NCBI RefSeq assembly: GCF_000026945.1
Contig: NC_012861.1
Location: 62,001 to 126,000, forward strand
Reading direction: 5' to 3'
DNA length: 64,000 nt
Origin: Candida dubliniensis CD36
Lineage: Eukaryota > Ascomycota > Pichiomycetes > Serinales > Debaryomycetaceae
Within the stretch, counting starts at the first letter, position 1; each line of letters opens with the position of its first letter. The translations under genes and the position numbers were made by a program. Positions 19,305-30,133 of the stretch are shown here, one piece after another. The notes below the pieces were generated by a model. That model worked only from the letters and a program-made list of their open reading frames with translations. It had not been told where the DNA came from and searched no databases.

Positions 19305-21842
19305 ATGTCCCTTGATAATACCCTCCAGGGTAATACCATTAGTGGGTCTGCTAGCATCAGTAAGGGGAAAAAAAATCGAAATGGATGTTTGACTTGTAAG
19401 AAGAAGCGTCTAAAATGTGATGAAACAAAGCCAAATTGCTTAAATTGTACCAAGAAGAATATAGAATGTGGTGGATACGCCACCAAATTCAAATGGAAAC
19501 TGTTTAATGAAGAAAGGTCGCATACTAGCAGCAGTAATAAATCATTAAAACGACATCTTGAGTTGGCGAGTTTTTCCGTTACTGGGAAATCTATAGAGGA
19601 GATTAATAAAGAAAATGAATTGATAGCCAAGGGAATCAATCCAGAAACAGTGAAAAGTGGTACTACTAGCAATAGGTCAAGAACTAACAGTTTCAACACA
19701 ATCAATACACAAAGACCAAAATCGTTTGATAAATCACATAGCTTTCCGTTACCACCCAATGAGCATGGACGGGTTCAATCTTCGTCTGTCTACAAGAGTG
19801 ATTTGAATTCTTTAGCTGATGCTGCTATGAAACAGATTGGGAAATCACCTGCTTCTATCCCATCAACATCACCAGCATTGAAAACTCATCAACAACACCA
19901 AGTACAGTCTTTAGCCAATAACTCGGCCATGCAGCATATTATGGTACAGCAAGCGCCCCAGCCTCTGCCTCCGCCTCCACCTCCATTTACCCCTAATTTT
20001 GAAGCAATGCTAACTACAGAAAAACCAATGGTCAAAAGAACCGCAATTAGCAATTTTGATACCGAAATCAATTTGACCCCTTCTTTGTCAGCAATATTAA
20101 ACTTTGCATTCAATCACGAGGAAATAGAGGTACCATCTGTGGAAACATTAAGTCCATTGACATTGAATCACGAAGCTAGGATTGATGCACCAATGAATAA
20201 TGACAAAATCATAACAACCAATAAACAGGTCACTGAACAAGAGCAAATTTTACATTTATTTAATGAGTACACTTCGGGTATTATGTCGATTAAGAATGGG
20301 GCTCACGAAAATCCATGGAGAAACTTGATTACTCCCTTGGCGTTAAAATACTCTTGTCTTTTTAATTCAATTGCAGCAATGACATTATTTCATATGGCAG
20401 GAAGGACTAACGTGGTACATTCTCCAGATGACCTAAGAACTAAAGGATGGTATTACATGAAAAAATGTATATTCGAACTAGCGAATGGGTTATCAAACAA
20501 TGTGAAAGATTTGCCACTTGACGTGGCCCTAGTGACATGTTTGAATCTTGCTGTGTGCGAGCAATGGGATACTCATACATCTAGTGGTATAGCCCATTTG
20601 AAAGGTGCCAAGAGTATGATTCAGCAGATTCTAGAGTTGTTAAAAGAACAACAACAACTTATCAAACAAAAGAAATTTGAAAATGTTGAATCAAGATCTT
20701 TAATTGATGAGGATCAACGATTGTTGATGAATTTGAAAAAAAAATTGGTTTTGATAGATGATTTTGATTACGAAGAAATGATTCATGAAATTATTAAATG
20801 TCCAGAAAAAGCAGCGGTTATCCCTAAATCAATTCAGTTTATATTGAATAATTGGATTTACTTTGAAGTGTTGGCACAAATGACTTCTGATTCAATGTGT
20901 GACGATAAAGGGGTTGATCTAGTAGCAGCAATCACATCACTGTCCCAGAACAAGCTCGATAAAGATAAAGATCGAAATCCTAAATCGCCATCAGACGTTA
21001 GTGATCTGTCTGACAAAACATTCCGTTTTTTTGAAACACTCCATTCGTTAAATTATAATAATGAAGTTATTGATCCATTACTAGGGTGCAGTCAGTCATT
21101 GTTTGTGATCATGGGTAAAGTTGCTAATTTGATTACAAAAATCAGAAAGGCTAAACATAAAAATCAGTCGAAGAAAAGAAATACTTTAACGACGATCAGT
21201 CAGGCGTCGGAATTGAAGCAAGAATTGGTTAATTGGAAGCCCTCAGTTGTGGCAAGCATAATGGATAATGAAATTACTAGTGAATCGTCTACAACTTGGG
21301 ATCTACCACTGTGTATAGCTACGGCTGAGGCATACAAGTATTCAACATTGTTATATCTACATCAAGCTGTTCCTGAAATTCCATCCTTCTCAGCACACGC
21401 ATTGGCTGAAAAAATATTTATTTTATTAGCATCTATTCCAGCTTCATCCAATTTATCAATTGTGCATATTTTCCCACTTTTAGTTGCCTCGAGCGAAGCC
21501 GAGCCAGGAGAGGAAAGAGAATGGTGTGAGAACAGATGGAAATTGCTATCACAACGCATGTGGATTGGAAACATCGATCGTGCTTTAGAGGTTGTGAAAG
21601 AAGTTTGGAGACGGAAAGACGGATTTCAGGAGACTTGTGATGATAGAAAGTTCCATCAATTGGGTGGATTAATGGTAGCATTGAATGGTGATCCCAGTAA
21701 TAACTCCAACGGAAGTAATGGTGGGAACAGTCATAATAACAACAACCTGGCAACTAATACGGTTGATGCCAACACTATTGATTCCAATGCACATTGGAGC
21801 ACAGTAATGAAAGAATGGGGCTGGGAGGTGCTACTAGGATAG
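19305..21842 (+). CDS. Zn(II)2Cys6 fungal transcription factor
   Basis: This 845-residue regulator carries a zinc cluster at about residues 28-60. Six cysteines are spaced C-x2-C-x6-C-x6-C-x2-C-x6-C (NGCLTCKKKRLKCDE, NCLNCTKKNIECGG). A low-complexity linker follows, with a proline run (QPLPPPPPPF, about residue 220). The remainder resembles the Fungal_trans_2 (DUF3468) module: repeated phrases such as HLFNEYTSGIMSIKNGAHENPWR, then HMAGRTN, LNLAVCEQWDTHTSSGIAHLKGAKSM and IGNIDRALEVVKEVWRR. Such factors bind CGG-containing half-sites near target genes. I do not recognise a specific orthologue, so no symbol or target is given. An Asn/Ser-rich insertion occurs near the C terminus. Confidence 0.9.
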   Translation: MSLDNTLQGNTISGSASISKGKKNRNGCLTCKKKRLKCDETKPNCLNCTKKNIECGGYATKFKWKLFNEERSHTSSSNKSLKRHLELASFSVTGKSIEEINKENELIAKGINPETVKSGTTSNRSRTNSFNTINTQRPKSFDKSHSFPLPPNEHGRVQSSSVYKSDLNSLADAAMKQIGKSPASIPSTSPALKTHQQHQVQSLANNSAMQHIMVQQAPQPLPPPPPPFTPNFEAMLTTEKPMVKRTAISNFDTEINLTPSLSAILNFAFNHEEIEVPSVETLSPLTLNHEARIDAPMNNDKIITTNKQVTEQEQILHLFNEYTSGIMSIKNGAHENPWRNLITPLALKYSCLFNSIAAMTLFHMAGRTNVVHSPDDLRTKGWYYMKKCIFELANGLSNNVKDLPLDVALVTCLNLAVCEQWDTHTSSGIAHLKGAKSMIQQILELLKEQQQLIKQKKFENVESRSLIDEDQRLLMNLKKKLVLIDDFDYEEMIHEIIKCPEKAAVIPKSIQFILNNWIYFEVLAQMTSDSMCDDKGVDLVAAITSLSQNKLDKDKDRNPKSPSDVSDLSDKTFRFFETLHSLNYNNEVIDPLLGCSQSLFVIMGKVANLITKIRKAKHKNQSKKRNTLTTISQASELKQELVNWKPSVVASIMDNEITSESSTTWDLPLCIATAEAYKYSTLLYLHQAVPEIPSFSAHALAEKIFILLASIPASSNLSIVHIFPLLVASSEAEPGEEREWCENRWKLLSQRMWIGNIDRALEVVKEVWRRKDGFQETCDDRKFHQLGGLMVALNGDPSNNSNGSNGGNSHNNNNLATNTVDANTIDSNAHWSTVMKEWGWEVLLG

Positions 21843-24800
21843 CTGATCATCATTAAGGTGCTTATATAGGGTATTTAAGGTGAGCTTAACGATAACAAAA
21901 TAAGCCTAACTAACGACAAAGAAAAACAACTTGATTATGTGAGTTTGTATATTGATAGTAGTATTCTCCTCATAGATAACGTTGAGGGTTCTCTTTTACT
22001 AGATTTCAAGCCGCTAAGGTGAACACCCCAATTTTTATTTTTATTTTTTTATTTTTTTTTGTTTTAGTATTTATAATTGCTGCTTGGAGATTAGGAAACA
22101 CATTCAGAATCGCGCGCCTTTAAAATCGACCCAAATCGTGCATATAACATGTATTTTTTGTTGCTAACCTTTATTTTTCTAATGCATTCAAACTGTAGTT
22201 TTAATCTCATAATGTATAAAAACTTGCAATTTGTTTTGCCTAGTTTGACTTTTGTGCTAAGATTTAATGTTATGGTTACCAATTATATAGTAGTTTTCTA
22301 AGAAACATTATTCCTTTGAAAGTTTAATAAATATAGGATAAGAAGGTCAAATATATCCTCTAGATGTATTTAGAACCATTTTATGACATTTGAGCTACAA
22401 TTTGATGAGTTAAAAAAGTGATCCATATTTGCTAAAATTTGGTTAAAAAGACTAGACCAAATCATCCAAATTGCCTAGTCTTTCACCAAAATTTGAGTGT
22501 TTTTTGAAAGAAAAATGGCCCTAAATTGGATAATACTTATTATTCTTAATGATAAATGTATAAATAATAATACATAAATCTTCAAAAACTAGTTTAATAT
22601 TACTTTTGACAGATAATTTGCATTATTTGAACGAATCCTATTATTCGTAGTTCTTTTTACAAGTAATATTCAAATACTACAATTTTTACATGACAGATTT
22701 CGAATCAAAATAAAATAATAATATCTATCTAACTATAGTAACACTAGATATTATGTGAATAGGTTTGTCTTGCAAGATAGTCGTTTAACAGTGTTGTTTT
22801 TGCAATTACATTGCAGTGTCATAGTAAAAGTTGTTTTCTCACTGATGTCTTAGCATTTTTTTTTTTCAAGAGATCTCTGAAGAGCCTCATTTTCTTAGCA
22901 AAACTTTTGCAACACTTCTGCTTACCACAAACAACTTTATAATGATGCTACACATACAAACACTAAAGGAATAACATATATATATTGGTTAAAGACAGAT
23001 TTAGAGCAATCATGTGTAATAAAACAAAGATTTTGTACCTATTATAACAATACTCTAGCTGTTAAAACCTATGGAACAAGTATCGAATGATAAATTATAT
23101 CTTTCAAGACCTATCTATATATGAACCTCAATGAAAAGTGCTAAGTAACCATCTTCCTCTTGTACTCTGACTGATATATCATACAATATTCTCAAAAGAA
23201 AGCTTTATTAGATACCAAAAGCAGAATTTAGTCAAAATATTTAGGTATCCTTAATATATCTGGATTATCATCCTTTTATGGCCAATTTTCTCTTCAGTTG
23301 CAGTTGGTAACTAAATACCAATAATTATCTGCAGCACTCTGTATCATAAAGACTTGTACATATAGGGTTTGGGGTTTGCTGATCGTCTTAGAAGTGGTTT
23401 GTCTTATTGCATATCATACTGTAAAAAACACCATTATATTTCTTCCATAAATGCGGTAACTACCTAATGTATTACTTTAAATCTTGTAATAAACTAAGTT
23501 TTAAGCACCTTCCATAGCAATCATATGTTCTGTTGGCTTGCAAATTAAACATAATGTAACGTGTATTCTATTGTTACTACTTGGATTTGACAATTTCCTT
23601 CGTTTATGACCAGTCAATTCGTTATTTTGTACAAAAATGTAGCTTCCAGCTATAACAAGTCCTTTATAAGGTTCTATTCTCGCTTTAATGGGTATTGGCA
23701 ACAAACAGAATGGGTATATTGGATTGAATATTAACTATAATGCAATTACTTTATTAACACTTATGATTTTTTTTTCTTATCTTTTTTTTTTCTGTGATTT
23801 GAAAAGTCGTTCCAAGCTCAAAATTTGATGACAGCAATTTTAATGAACGCTTTGGCAAGAAAAAAAATTTTCTTTTCGTCGACACTTTTCTTTTCTATTA
23901 TAGCATCAAAAGAACCATTTAATCCATCAAATAATACATCGAATTTATCTGATCTAATATGCTGGTTTGAATTGTTGAAGGTGTTTAGTCATGATACGTC
24001 TTTTTTTGGTATTGAAACTGGTGCATTTAACATAGAAAACTATCAGCAAATGAAATACTCCTGGTTAACAAACTTCATGTTACAGGAATGAAGATTAACG
24101 TCCAAGAATCATTCATTTAAATGGCTGAATGCCATGCAAAGTGCTGACTGATATTTATAATTTGTGATGCTGTTTCAATTAGAGGGTCAAATGGTATTGG
24201 TGTTCTTATCATCACACTTAATGGTTGTAACTTTAGCTTAAAAGCTATGATGTTTAGGGATGGTTTAGTCAAGGTCGCCTGGCAAAGCTATGTTACGTTT
24301 AATATTTAATGGTGTTATCAGGTTACTTACTTCGGTTTCAATGATGGTGTAAATTGTATGAGTAACTGATGGACTAAATCTGTTGCAGATGAATAAGTTC
24401 CTCAGTTTTGGAATCAGAGGACTAATTGTTTTGTTGTTAGAATTAATCAAAGAAACAAGTTCAACAGAATAACCCTAACTAATATGGCATACCTGGGTTA
24501 TATTTTTTCTTCGATGATAGATCCAGCTGAACATATGCCTATGGTGACTTCATCTCAAGGTGCTTGCTGAGGTCTTGTACTTAAAATTAGTAGATTGTGG
24601 GAATGCTAAGATATATCAAGTATTGCTTCATTAAAACATTAGAATGTTGTTGGTTGATATCAGGTTTTGTTTTCTTTACAGCCGGTTAATTACCCTTCAA
24701 AAATGGATTCTGTTTTAACTTTTATTATAATAGGAGCAGAATACGATGGTGGAGATGCTATTGGATGTTTGTAACAGCTAGAATACTTGATTAAATTATT

Positions 24801-26880
24801 TATCAAGGTAGGGACATGGACTGAGATTTGCAGATATTGGCTTTAGCATACACAAGATTACTATAGGTGTTGTTTGCATGTCCTAGGTGATAAATCAGGA
24901 CTCAACATTGATTATATGTAGTAGGCACCATGCCATTTGCAACATTACAGATCTACACTTAATATATTATAGAATAAATTCTAAGAAGTAGCCACGATCA
25001 CAGTTTATGTTACTGGTTAGTTTCTTGTGATATACTTAACAAATCAAATAATAAAAAAAAATTCTTAAGTGCAAAGGCCCATACTTTATCTATATTTTCT
25101 AAGTATTGTATTATCACATTACTATTACTTATCTCATATTAACAACTGTCTCATTGAGCTATGTAAAGTAAGAGCTCTCTAGATACATATTCAATTGATT
25201 AACAACGTTTTTATAATATAAAATAGATCAAAAACACATCAACTACAAGTATAAAAACAAACATATAGGGACCACAGCTCTGAATAAAAGTATACCATAC
25301 CACAGACTAGATTTTAAGTATTATAATCATCATTACCATTTCTATCATTTAGCTAAATCTAGTATCACCAAATTTCAAGCATTTCTCACTCACCCTATTC
25401 AACTGTTGAGACCTTATACTTTCATGTCAAATATATTGTCAAGGAACTCAGCCCCATGTTTATCTAGATCAAACAATTAGCATCATTACTGTTAATAGCA
25501 ACTCTATCATTATTGCACCAAATTTCAAATTATGAATCAATCGAGTTCGACAAAATTATATGACAAAAAGGTCAACAATCGCTATCTGAATACAGCATCC
25601 AAATTGTACTCTTATGTAGTAGTACCTCAAGTAACTCAAAATGAGGAATTACTAGCACCTGAGTTAAACACCTTCTTAATTACTAACTCATGCCATAAGA
25701 ACCAAAAGCAAAGTAGCCAATTGACTCCATTTTAGGAACCCAATAACAAAACCATCTACCAACACGATGGAAGAGCTTAACCTAGCTGGAACCCCCCCTA
25801 AACCCTAAATTGAATACCAGAACGAGCCACAAACTGCTTATTCATTTTAATTACCAGACTAAGTGCTGATTCGACACTCATATCAAACCAATGCTTCGCA
25901 AATAAACCATTTGGGCGCAATTCTAACAAATACTATCATTCATTTCGACTAAACTGGCAAGCTCTAGATTCTTTTAACCAATAAAATAGCACAGTCCTAC
26001 TATTCTAAAATTTAACCAGCATGAGCAACGGTAGGGTCTGAAAGATTCTTACTCTTGGATATGTAACACTGGGATACACTTTTCTGACACCAAAAAACAA
26101 TCAATTTAAAAAGACAGCTCCAAAATGCAGTAGCAACAACTTTCACCATTGAATGACAAGCTATTTACACTATATAGCTCCAATAAATACTGCAAATAAT
26201 AGTAGCATCCTATTTGATACAAAATTTAGTATCTATTGTTAGTAAAACTGGCCACATTTTGGGTAAAATCAGGTGAGCTTCATAATCGACTATGAAAAGA
26301 AGCAACAAATACATACTTTTGTTTCAGGAAATTAAATTGAAGTTAAAAATGAAATTAAAGCATCACTGTCAAATAGCTGTTTAAATTATTTTTCATTATA
26401 AACGTTAGTAATAAATTCAGTAAACAACAATAACAACAAAACACAAATCTTTGAGGTTCTTAATATATCTATCGATGATGATTACTCACTTTCTCTAATC
26501 AATTTGACCTATAATTGATTGAACAAATGGACAAATTGCTAAAAGATTTATTAAATCGAAGAAAAAAAAGTAATATAAAATGGGGAAAAAAAAAACTAGA
26601 GGATTTGTTTTGGTTTTATAATCGTTGAAAAAAAATTTTCTTTGTTTACATTCAACGACAAAATCGGTATGAGGACTTGCCTAAAATGGACAGCATCAAA
26701 ACAAAACGTGATCATAAAGATTCATGTGGCATCAAATTGGGCATTTTACACGAATATGTTCCTGAACGAATTCTTTGACCATCAAATGTCCAACAAATTA
26801 TATCATCAGTTGAAAGGCACGTCAGTATACATCAAACTACTTTCAAATTACAACAGTACAACAGTAATGAAATTTTAAAT
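21843..26880. other. 5-kb AT-rich gene-poor region with decayed coding relics
   Basis: No intact gene is supported. Short open stretches on both strands look like worn remains of coding sequence: minus 23501-23704 (KGLVIAGSYIFVQNNELTG), minus 24265-24450 (ISPLIPKLRNLFICNRFS) and plus 25532-25738 (MNQSSSTKLYDKKVNNRYL). All are closed by stops on either side. An imperfect inverted repeat lies at 22431-22497. The region ends at the broken FAR1-domain gene. The decayed stretches could be remains of a subtelomere-type family gene or of a mobile element; I cannot assign them. Confidence 0.5.
22431..22497. repeat. Imperfect inverted repeat (hairpin)
   Basis: The left arm at about 22431-22462 (contains TTTGGTTAAAAAGACTAG) and the right arm at about 22466-22497 (reverse complement contains TTTTGGTGAAAGACTAGG) pair over some 30 bases with a few mismatches and a loop of about four bases. 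It lies in the gene-poor region and could be a folded RNA, a terminator-like hairpin or a worn terminal repeat. Confidence 0.6.
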
Positions 26881-27814
26881 ATGAGCGTTTCAAAAAATTT
26901 TCCACAACTTTTAAGAAATTTTTTTCTATTGGATGAAATCCAGAAGGAACTACCAAAGCACGAACAATACGAAAAATTGGTCAAACACCCAGAGAACGAC
27001 CAACAATTTTTTAAAAGAATCACAAGCAAACCTTTTCTTTAAGAATGGCAAACCAATGATGTGGAATTATTTGACCAAAATGGTTCAAGAGTAACATCGA
27101 TTCGTCCAATTTTGTTTGATTCCACTATTGAATCATCCCTTAGACTCCAAAAGTTTTTCCATCCCACAACATTGCCAAATGAGTTACATGGCAACACTTG
27201 GATTACTTTTAAACAGTCAGAAGAAGAAGTAAAGTCATTTATTACAGAAGTTGAACGTCTCCAAAATTATACTAAGAATAGTAAAAGCAAGGAGCGGTAT
27301 TACCTTTATTGTGAGTATTCGAATCGAAACAAAAAGAAAAATGTCAAAACTTCAAATAAAACAAATTGTCAACATAAAATAAGAATCACTGAACTTAAAA
27401 CTGGGGAATTTGAAATCAAATGGGATTTGGTACACAATCATGCTTTCAACCCCTTGAAACCAACCAAATCTGCCAGAGATTGAAAACAGAACTAATGAGG
27501 TATCCAACGAAGAATTTGATCGATTATTTAAAAAATGTGGTAAGGGTATTAGTAATCATAGTAAAAAACGCCCGTCTTTAGAGAAAAAGTACGATAACGC
27601 AATAAAGACGCTCAAAAGAATCAAAGCCGATATAGGGAAACAGAAAAAGAAAGATGATGATATCCTGCAACGATGGACTGAGATTCAAGAAATCTACACA
27701 AGGGTCATAAATACCGAGTTATCGGAGGAAGAGAGACAGGATAAACTAGAAGAAATGAAGCAGTTCTATTATTCATTGCTACCAAATAACAATAGGCGAC
27801 AACTGAGATACTGA
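26881..27814 (+). pseudogene. Broken FAR1/WRKY-GCM1-type zinc-finger gene
   Basis: An ATG at 26881 opens 53 codons (MSVSKNFPQLLRNFF...) that end at an in-frame TAA at 27040. The same frame continues open to 27483. It contains a FAR1-like zinc finger: YYLYCEYS, then TNCQHKIRITEL, then WDLVHNHAF, giving the C-x~20-C-x~25-H-x-H pattern of the WRKY-GCM1 superfamily. The frame stops at 27483, but the +2 frame is open from 27458 to a TGA at 27812-27814. It encodes a basic, coiled-coil-like tail (NEEFDRLFKKCGKG, TLKRIKADIGKQKKKDDD, EEERQDKLEEMKQFYYSLL). One extra A near 27455-27460 would explain the shift. The two lesions point to a pseudogene of about 310 codons. FAR1 domains occur both in transcription factors and in Mutator-like transposases; no DDE transposase domain is visible, so a factor-like origin is slightly favoured. 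Confidence 0.72.
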
Positions 27815-28215
27815 TCTAGATATAAAATACTAATATATTATACAATCAATAAATGAATATACGTACTTGAAATGCAGTGGTTTTGCAAGAAATCATTACC
27901 TTGATATTGCATTCCATTGGTATTGCAAATTCTTTATATGCACGATGTGTTATTTTTCTTAAAAAATACTTTTTTGTATCACTATTTTTTATCCAAAAAA
28001 GGCAAGAGTGCACCTTCCCAAAAGAGCAATTTTTGCTGAAAAAATCAGAATTTGGGGCGATTTTGATTTTATTCTTCAGAATCTATCTATCTATAAAGCC
28101 TGCAATCTCATTATCTAGCTCTTGGCTTTCTTTTTTTTTTTTTTTCTTTTCTTTGTGGTGTAACCTGCATTGGTCAGTTGATGTTTTCACAGATATAATT
28201 ACATTTAATTCATTC
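27815..28215. other. Intergenic region upstream of the HAD hydrolase
   Basis: No separate gene is seen. The HAD reading frame happens to stay open upstream to 27877, but the translation is hydrophobic and T-run driven (LSFFFFFFSLW) and begins at a TTG, so it is taken as untranslated leader and promoter. Confidence 0.5.
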
Positions 28216-29220
28216 ATGCTCAGAAATCTCTTACTTTCTCGGCGTACATTTGTACGAATGAGTTCTACCAAGTCACGATTGATTTCTCAGCCATTCAAAA
28301 TGGAAAACACACAAATGATTCGTGAAACAGCAAGAAAGTTCCCACGACCGAATTTCATATCCTTTGATTTGTTTGGCACTCTATATGTCCCCAAGAAGCC
28401 AGTCCCCGACCAGTATTATGAAATTGCTTATCACGAGTTTGGCATCAATAAATCTATACAATCAATTGAAGAAGAGTTCCCAATAATTTATAATGAAATG
28501 TTGCAGTCATATCCAAATTACGGTAAGGGTCACCCGAAATTCGATAATTGTGATTCCTGGTGGAAAGAATTAATCATCCGATTATTTCAATTAGATAGAC
28601 ACGATGATCAAGCCTTGGCCTTGTGTCATCGGTTGATCCACCACTTTACCAGTGAGGAAGCATACTGTGTGTATGATGATGTGGTGCCCACGTTGCAAGC
28701 ATTGCAAGAACACGGTGTCAAACTAATTGTGGCCAGTAACTCTGACCCAAGAGCGTTAACTATACTTGAAAGTTTGAAACTTAAACAGTACTTCCATTGT
28801 AGTGAACATTTCCATTGCAGTGGGGTTTTTTTATCATATGACTCAGATTATTCTAAACCAACAAAAGAGTTTTTTGATGAAATTGCTTTGGTCAAATATA
28901 GGGCCCACGTTGATGCGAATTATCGAAGCAAGACCTATCCCCCAAGTGGCTTTCTTGCTGATTGTTGGCATGTTGGCGATAGTTACAACGACGATTATGT
29001 GGGAGCAGTGAGAGCTGGTTGGAACGGGGTCTTGTTGGATAGAAATCGTATCAGTGAGTTCTTCAAGAATGCGAAAACACCCAAGAATGACGGATGCTTT
29101 TTGAACGATAGTCCGGAACCTAAAGGTGATGAGAGAACAGACAATGAGATGTTGATATTGGCAAATAATAGAGTGGTCATAACTAAACTATCACAACTTT
29201 TGGATATTTTCAAGCTTTGA
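28216..29220 (+). CDS. HAD-superfamily hydrolase (HDHD3/Dpi35-like), probably mitochondrial
   Basis: The start at 28216 gives 334 residues beginning MLRNLLLSRRTFVRMSS, a basic amphipathic stretch typical of a mitochondrial presequence. A second ATG at 28258 (MSSTKSRL) could give a cytosolic form. HAD motifs are present: I as SFDLFGTLY (nucleophile Asp, with the usual second Asp replaced by Phe, much as in HDHD3-type proteins), II as IVASNSDPR, III lysine in YSKPTKEFF and IV as WHVGDSYNDDYVGA. The family resembles yeast YMR130W (Dpi35), whose substrate is unknown. The missing general acid/base Asp in motif I makes ordinary phosphatase activity uncertain. A small internal repeat (HCSEHFHCSG, about residues 193-206) precedes the phrase GVFLSYD. 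Confidence 0.82.
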   Translation: MLRNLLLSRRTFVRMSSTKSRLISQPFKMENTQMIRETARKFPRPNFISFDLFGTLYVPKKPVPDQYYEIAYHEFGINKSIQSIEEEFPIIYNEMLQSYPNYGKGHPKFDNCDSWWKELIIRLFQLDRHDDQALALCHRLIHHFTSEEAYCVYDDVVPTLQALQEHGVKLIVASNSDPRALTILESLKLKQYFHCSEHFHCSGVFLSYDSDYSKPTKEFFDEIALVKYRAHVDANYRSKTYPPSGFLADCWHVGDSYNDDYVGAVRAGWNGVLLDRNRISEFFKNAKTPKNDGCFLNDSPEPKGDERTDNEMLILANNRVVITKLSQLLDIFKL

Positions 29221-30133
29221 ATACGTAAATAAATCTAAGAATTGGTAAATTCAAACCGTAATGGGTAGTAGTAGCGGTGGCGGCATACACTTGATATGAA
29301 AAATGTGTTGTTGTATAGTGCCAAGGCTTATAATATAAACCACTTCCATTTGTTCCATGGTGTTAAGCAGTTTCCTACTGCAGCCAGATCTTCTGCTTAT
29401 AATGACGTCATTTGTAAGCGTAAGAAGAACTACACCAAGACAAGCTGCCTTTTGCAATGGACCAAACCAGTCAACCAGTACGATCTATGAAACTTTTTGA
29501 GGTTACATTAAACATCCAAATATCTTGTTGCATCTTGTCGAGACTTGTTCATTGTTTATGTTCTGTATCAAGCTACAGTACTGCATCTTCAACTAAGAAT
29601 GTAAAAGCCATTTACTAACAAGTGCTCATGGCAACTACCAACCAACCCAATCAAGTATAGTTTTATTGCTACAGCTCAGTTCAGTTTTCATATGTATGGC
29701 TATGTAGATTGTGTGTGAGTTTAGGTGTGTGGCAAAAAAAGAAAACCCCAAAGTCTCGTCACATTTGATTCGAAATCTTAAGATTCAATTCTTTTCTTTA
29801 TTTCCTCGCAATTTTACCTCATTTGTTTTTTCTTATCAATCTTACAATCATATAACTACAGAGTTTAAAAAAACTCATTTTCAACCTCATTCCAGAGCAA
29901 ACAATTATCTTGGGTACATTAGCTTTGCTCTCAGTCTTAAAGTCGAAAAATTCTACTACAAAATTTATATAATTCTTCGCGTTCCTAAGATTATTTTATT
30001 TACAACTTCTATTTTTATATTTTATTTTTTTTTTTTTTTTTCTCCATTCGACTGCGGTTGATTTCCCAACATTACAACATAGAGATTGATCAACTTCAAA
30101 CTAAGAACCTCGACAACACATTATTCCTCACTC
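29221..30133. promoter_or_regulatory. Intergenic region upstream of DFG5
   Basis: This is a 0.9-kb stretch with T-rich tracts (T18-class at about 30021-30041) close to the DFG5 start. A 64-codon frame at 29296-29490 begins with ATG, but it lies within 76 bases of the previous stop and shows no family features. I do not call it. Confidence 0.4.

Noticed and set aside
19292..19759. 155-codon minus-strand frame over the zinc cluster
   Set aside because: It is the antisense of a well-supported Zn(II)2Cys6 domain.
26642..26878. Frame just before the FAR1-domain pseudogene, as a possible N-terminal part of it
   Set aside because: It is in another frame and ends three bases before the ATG at 26881; no sequence feature links it to the finger protein.
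27877..28215. N-terminal extension of the HAD hydrolase
   Set aside because: It begins at TTG, includes a poly-phenylalanine run from poly-T and has no family match; the ATG at 28216 gives a sensible presequence.
29296..29490. 64-codon ATG ORF between the HAD gene and DFG5
   Set aside because: It leaves only 75 bases for a terminator and promoter, both strands are open there, and no family features are seen.
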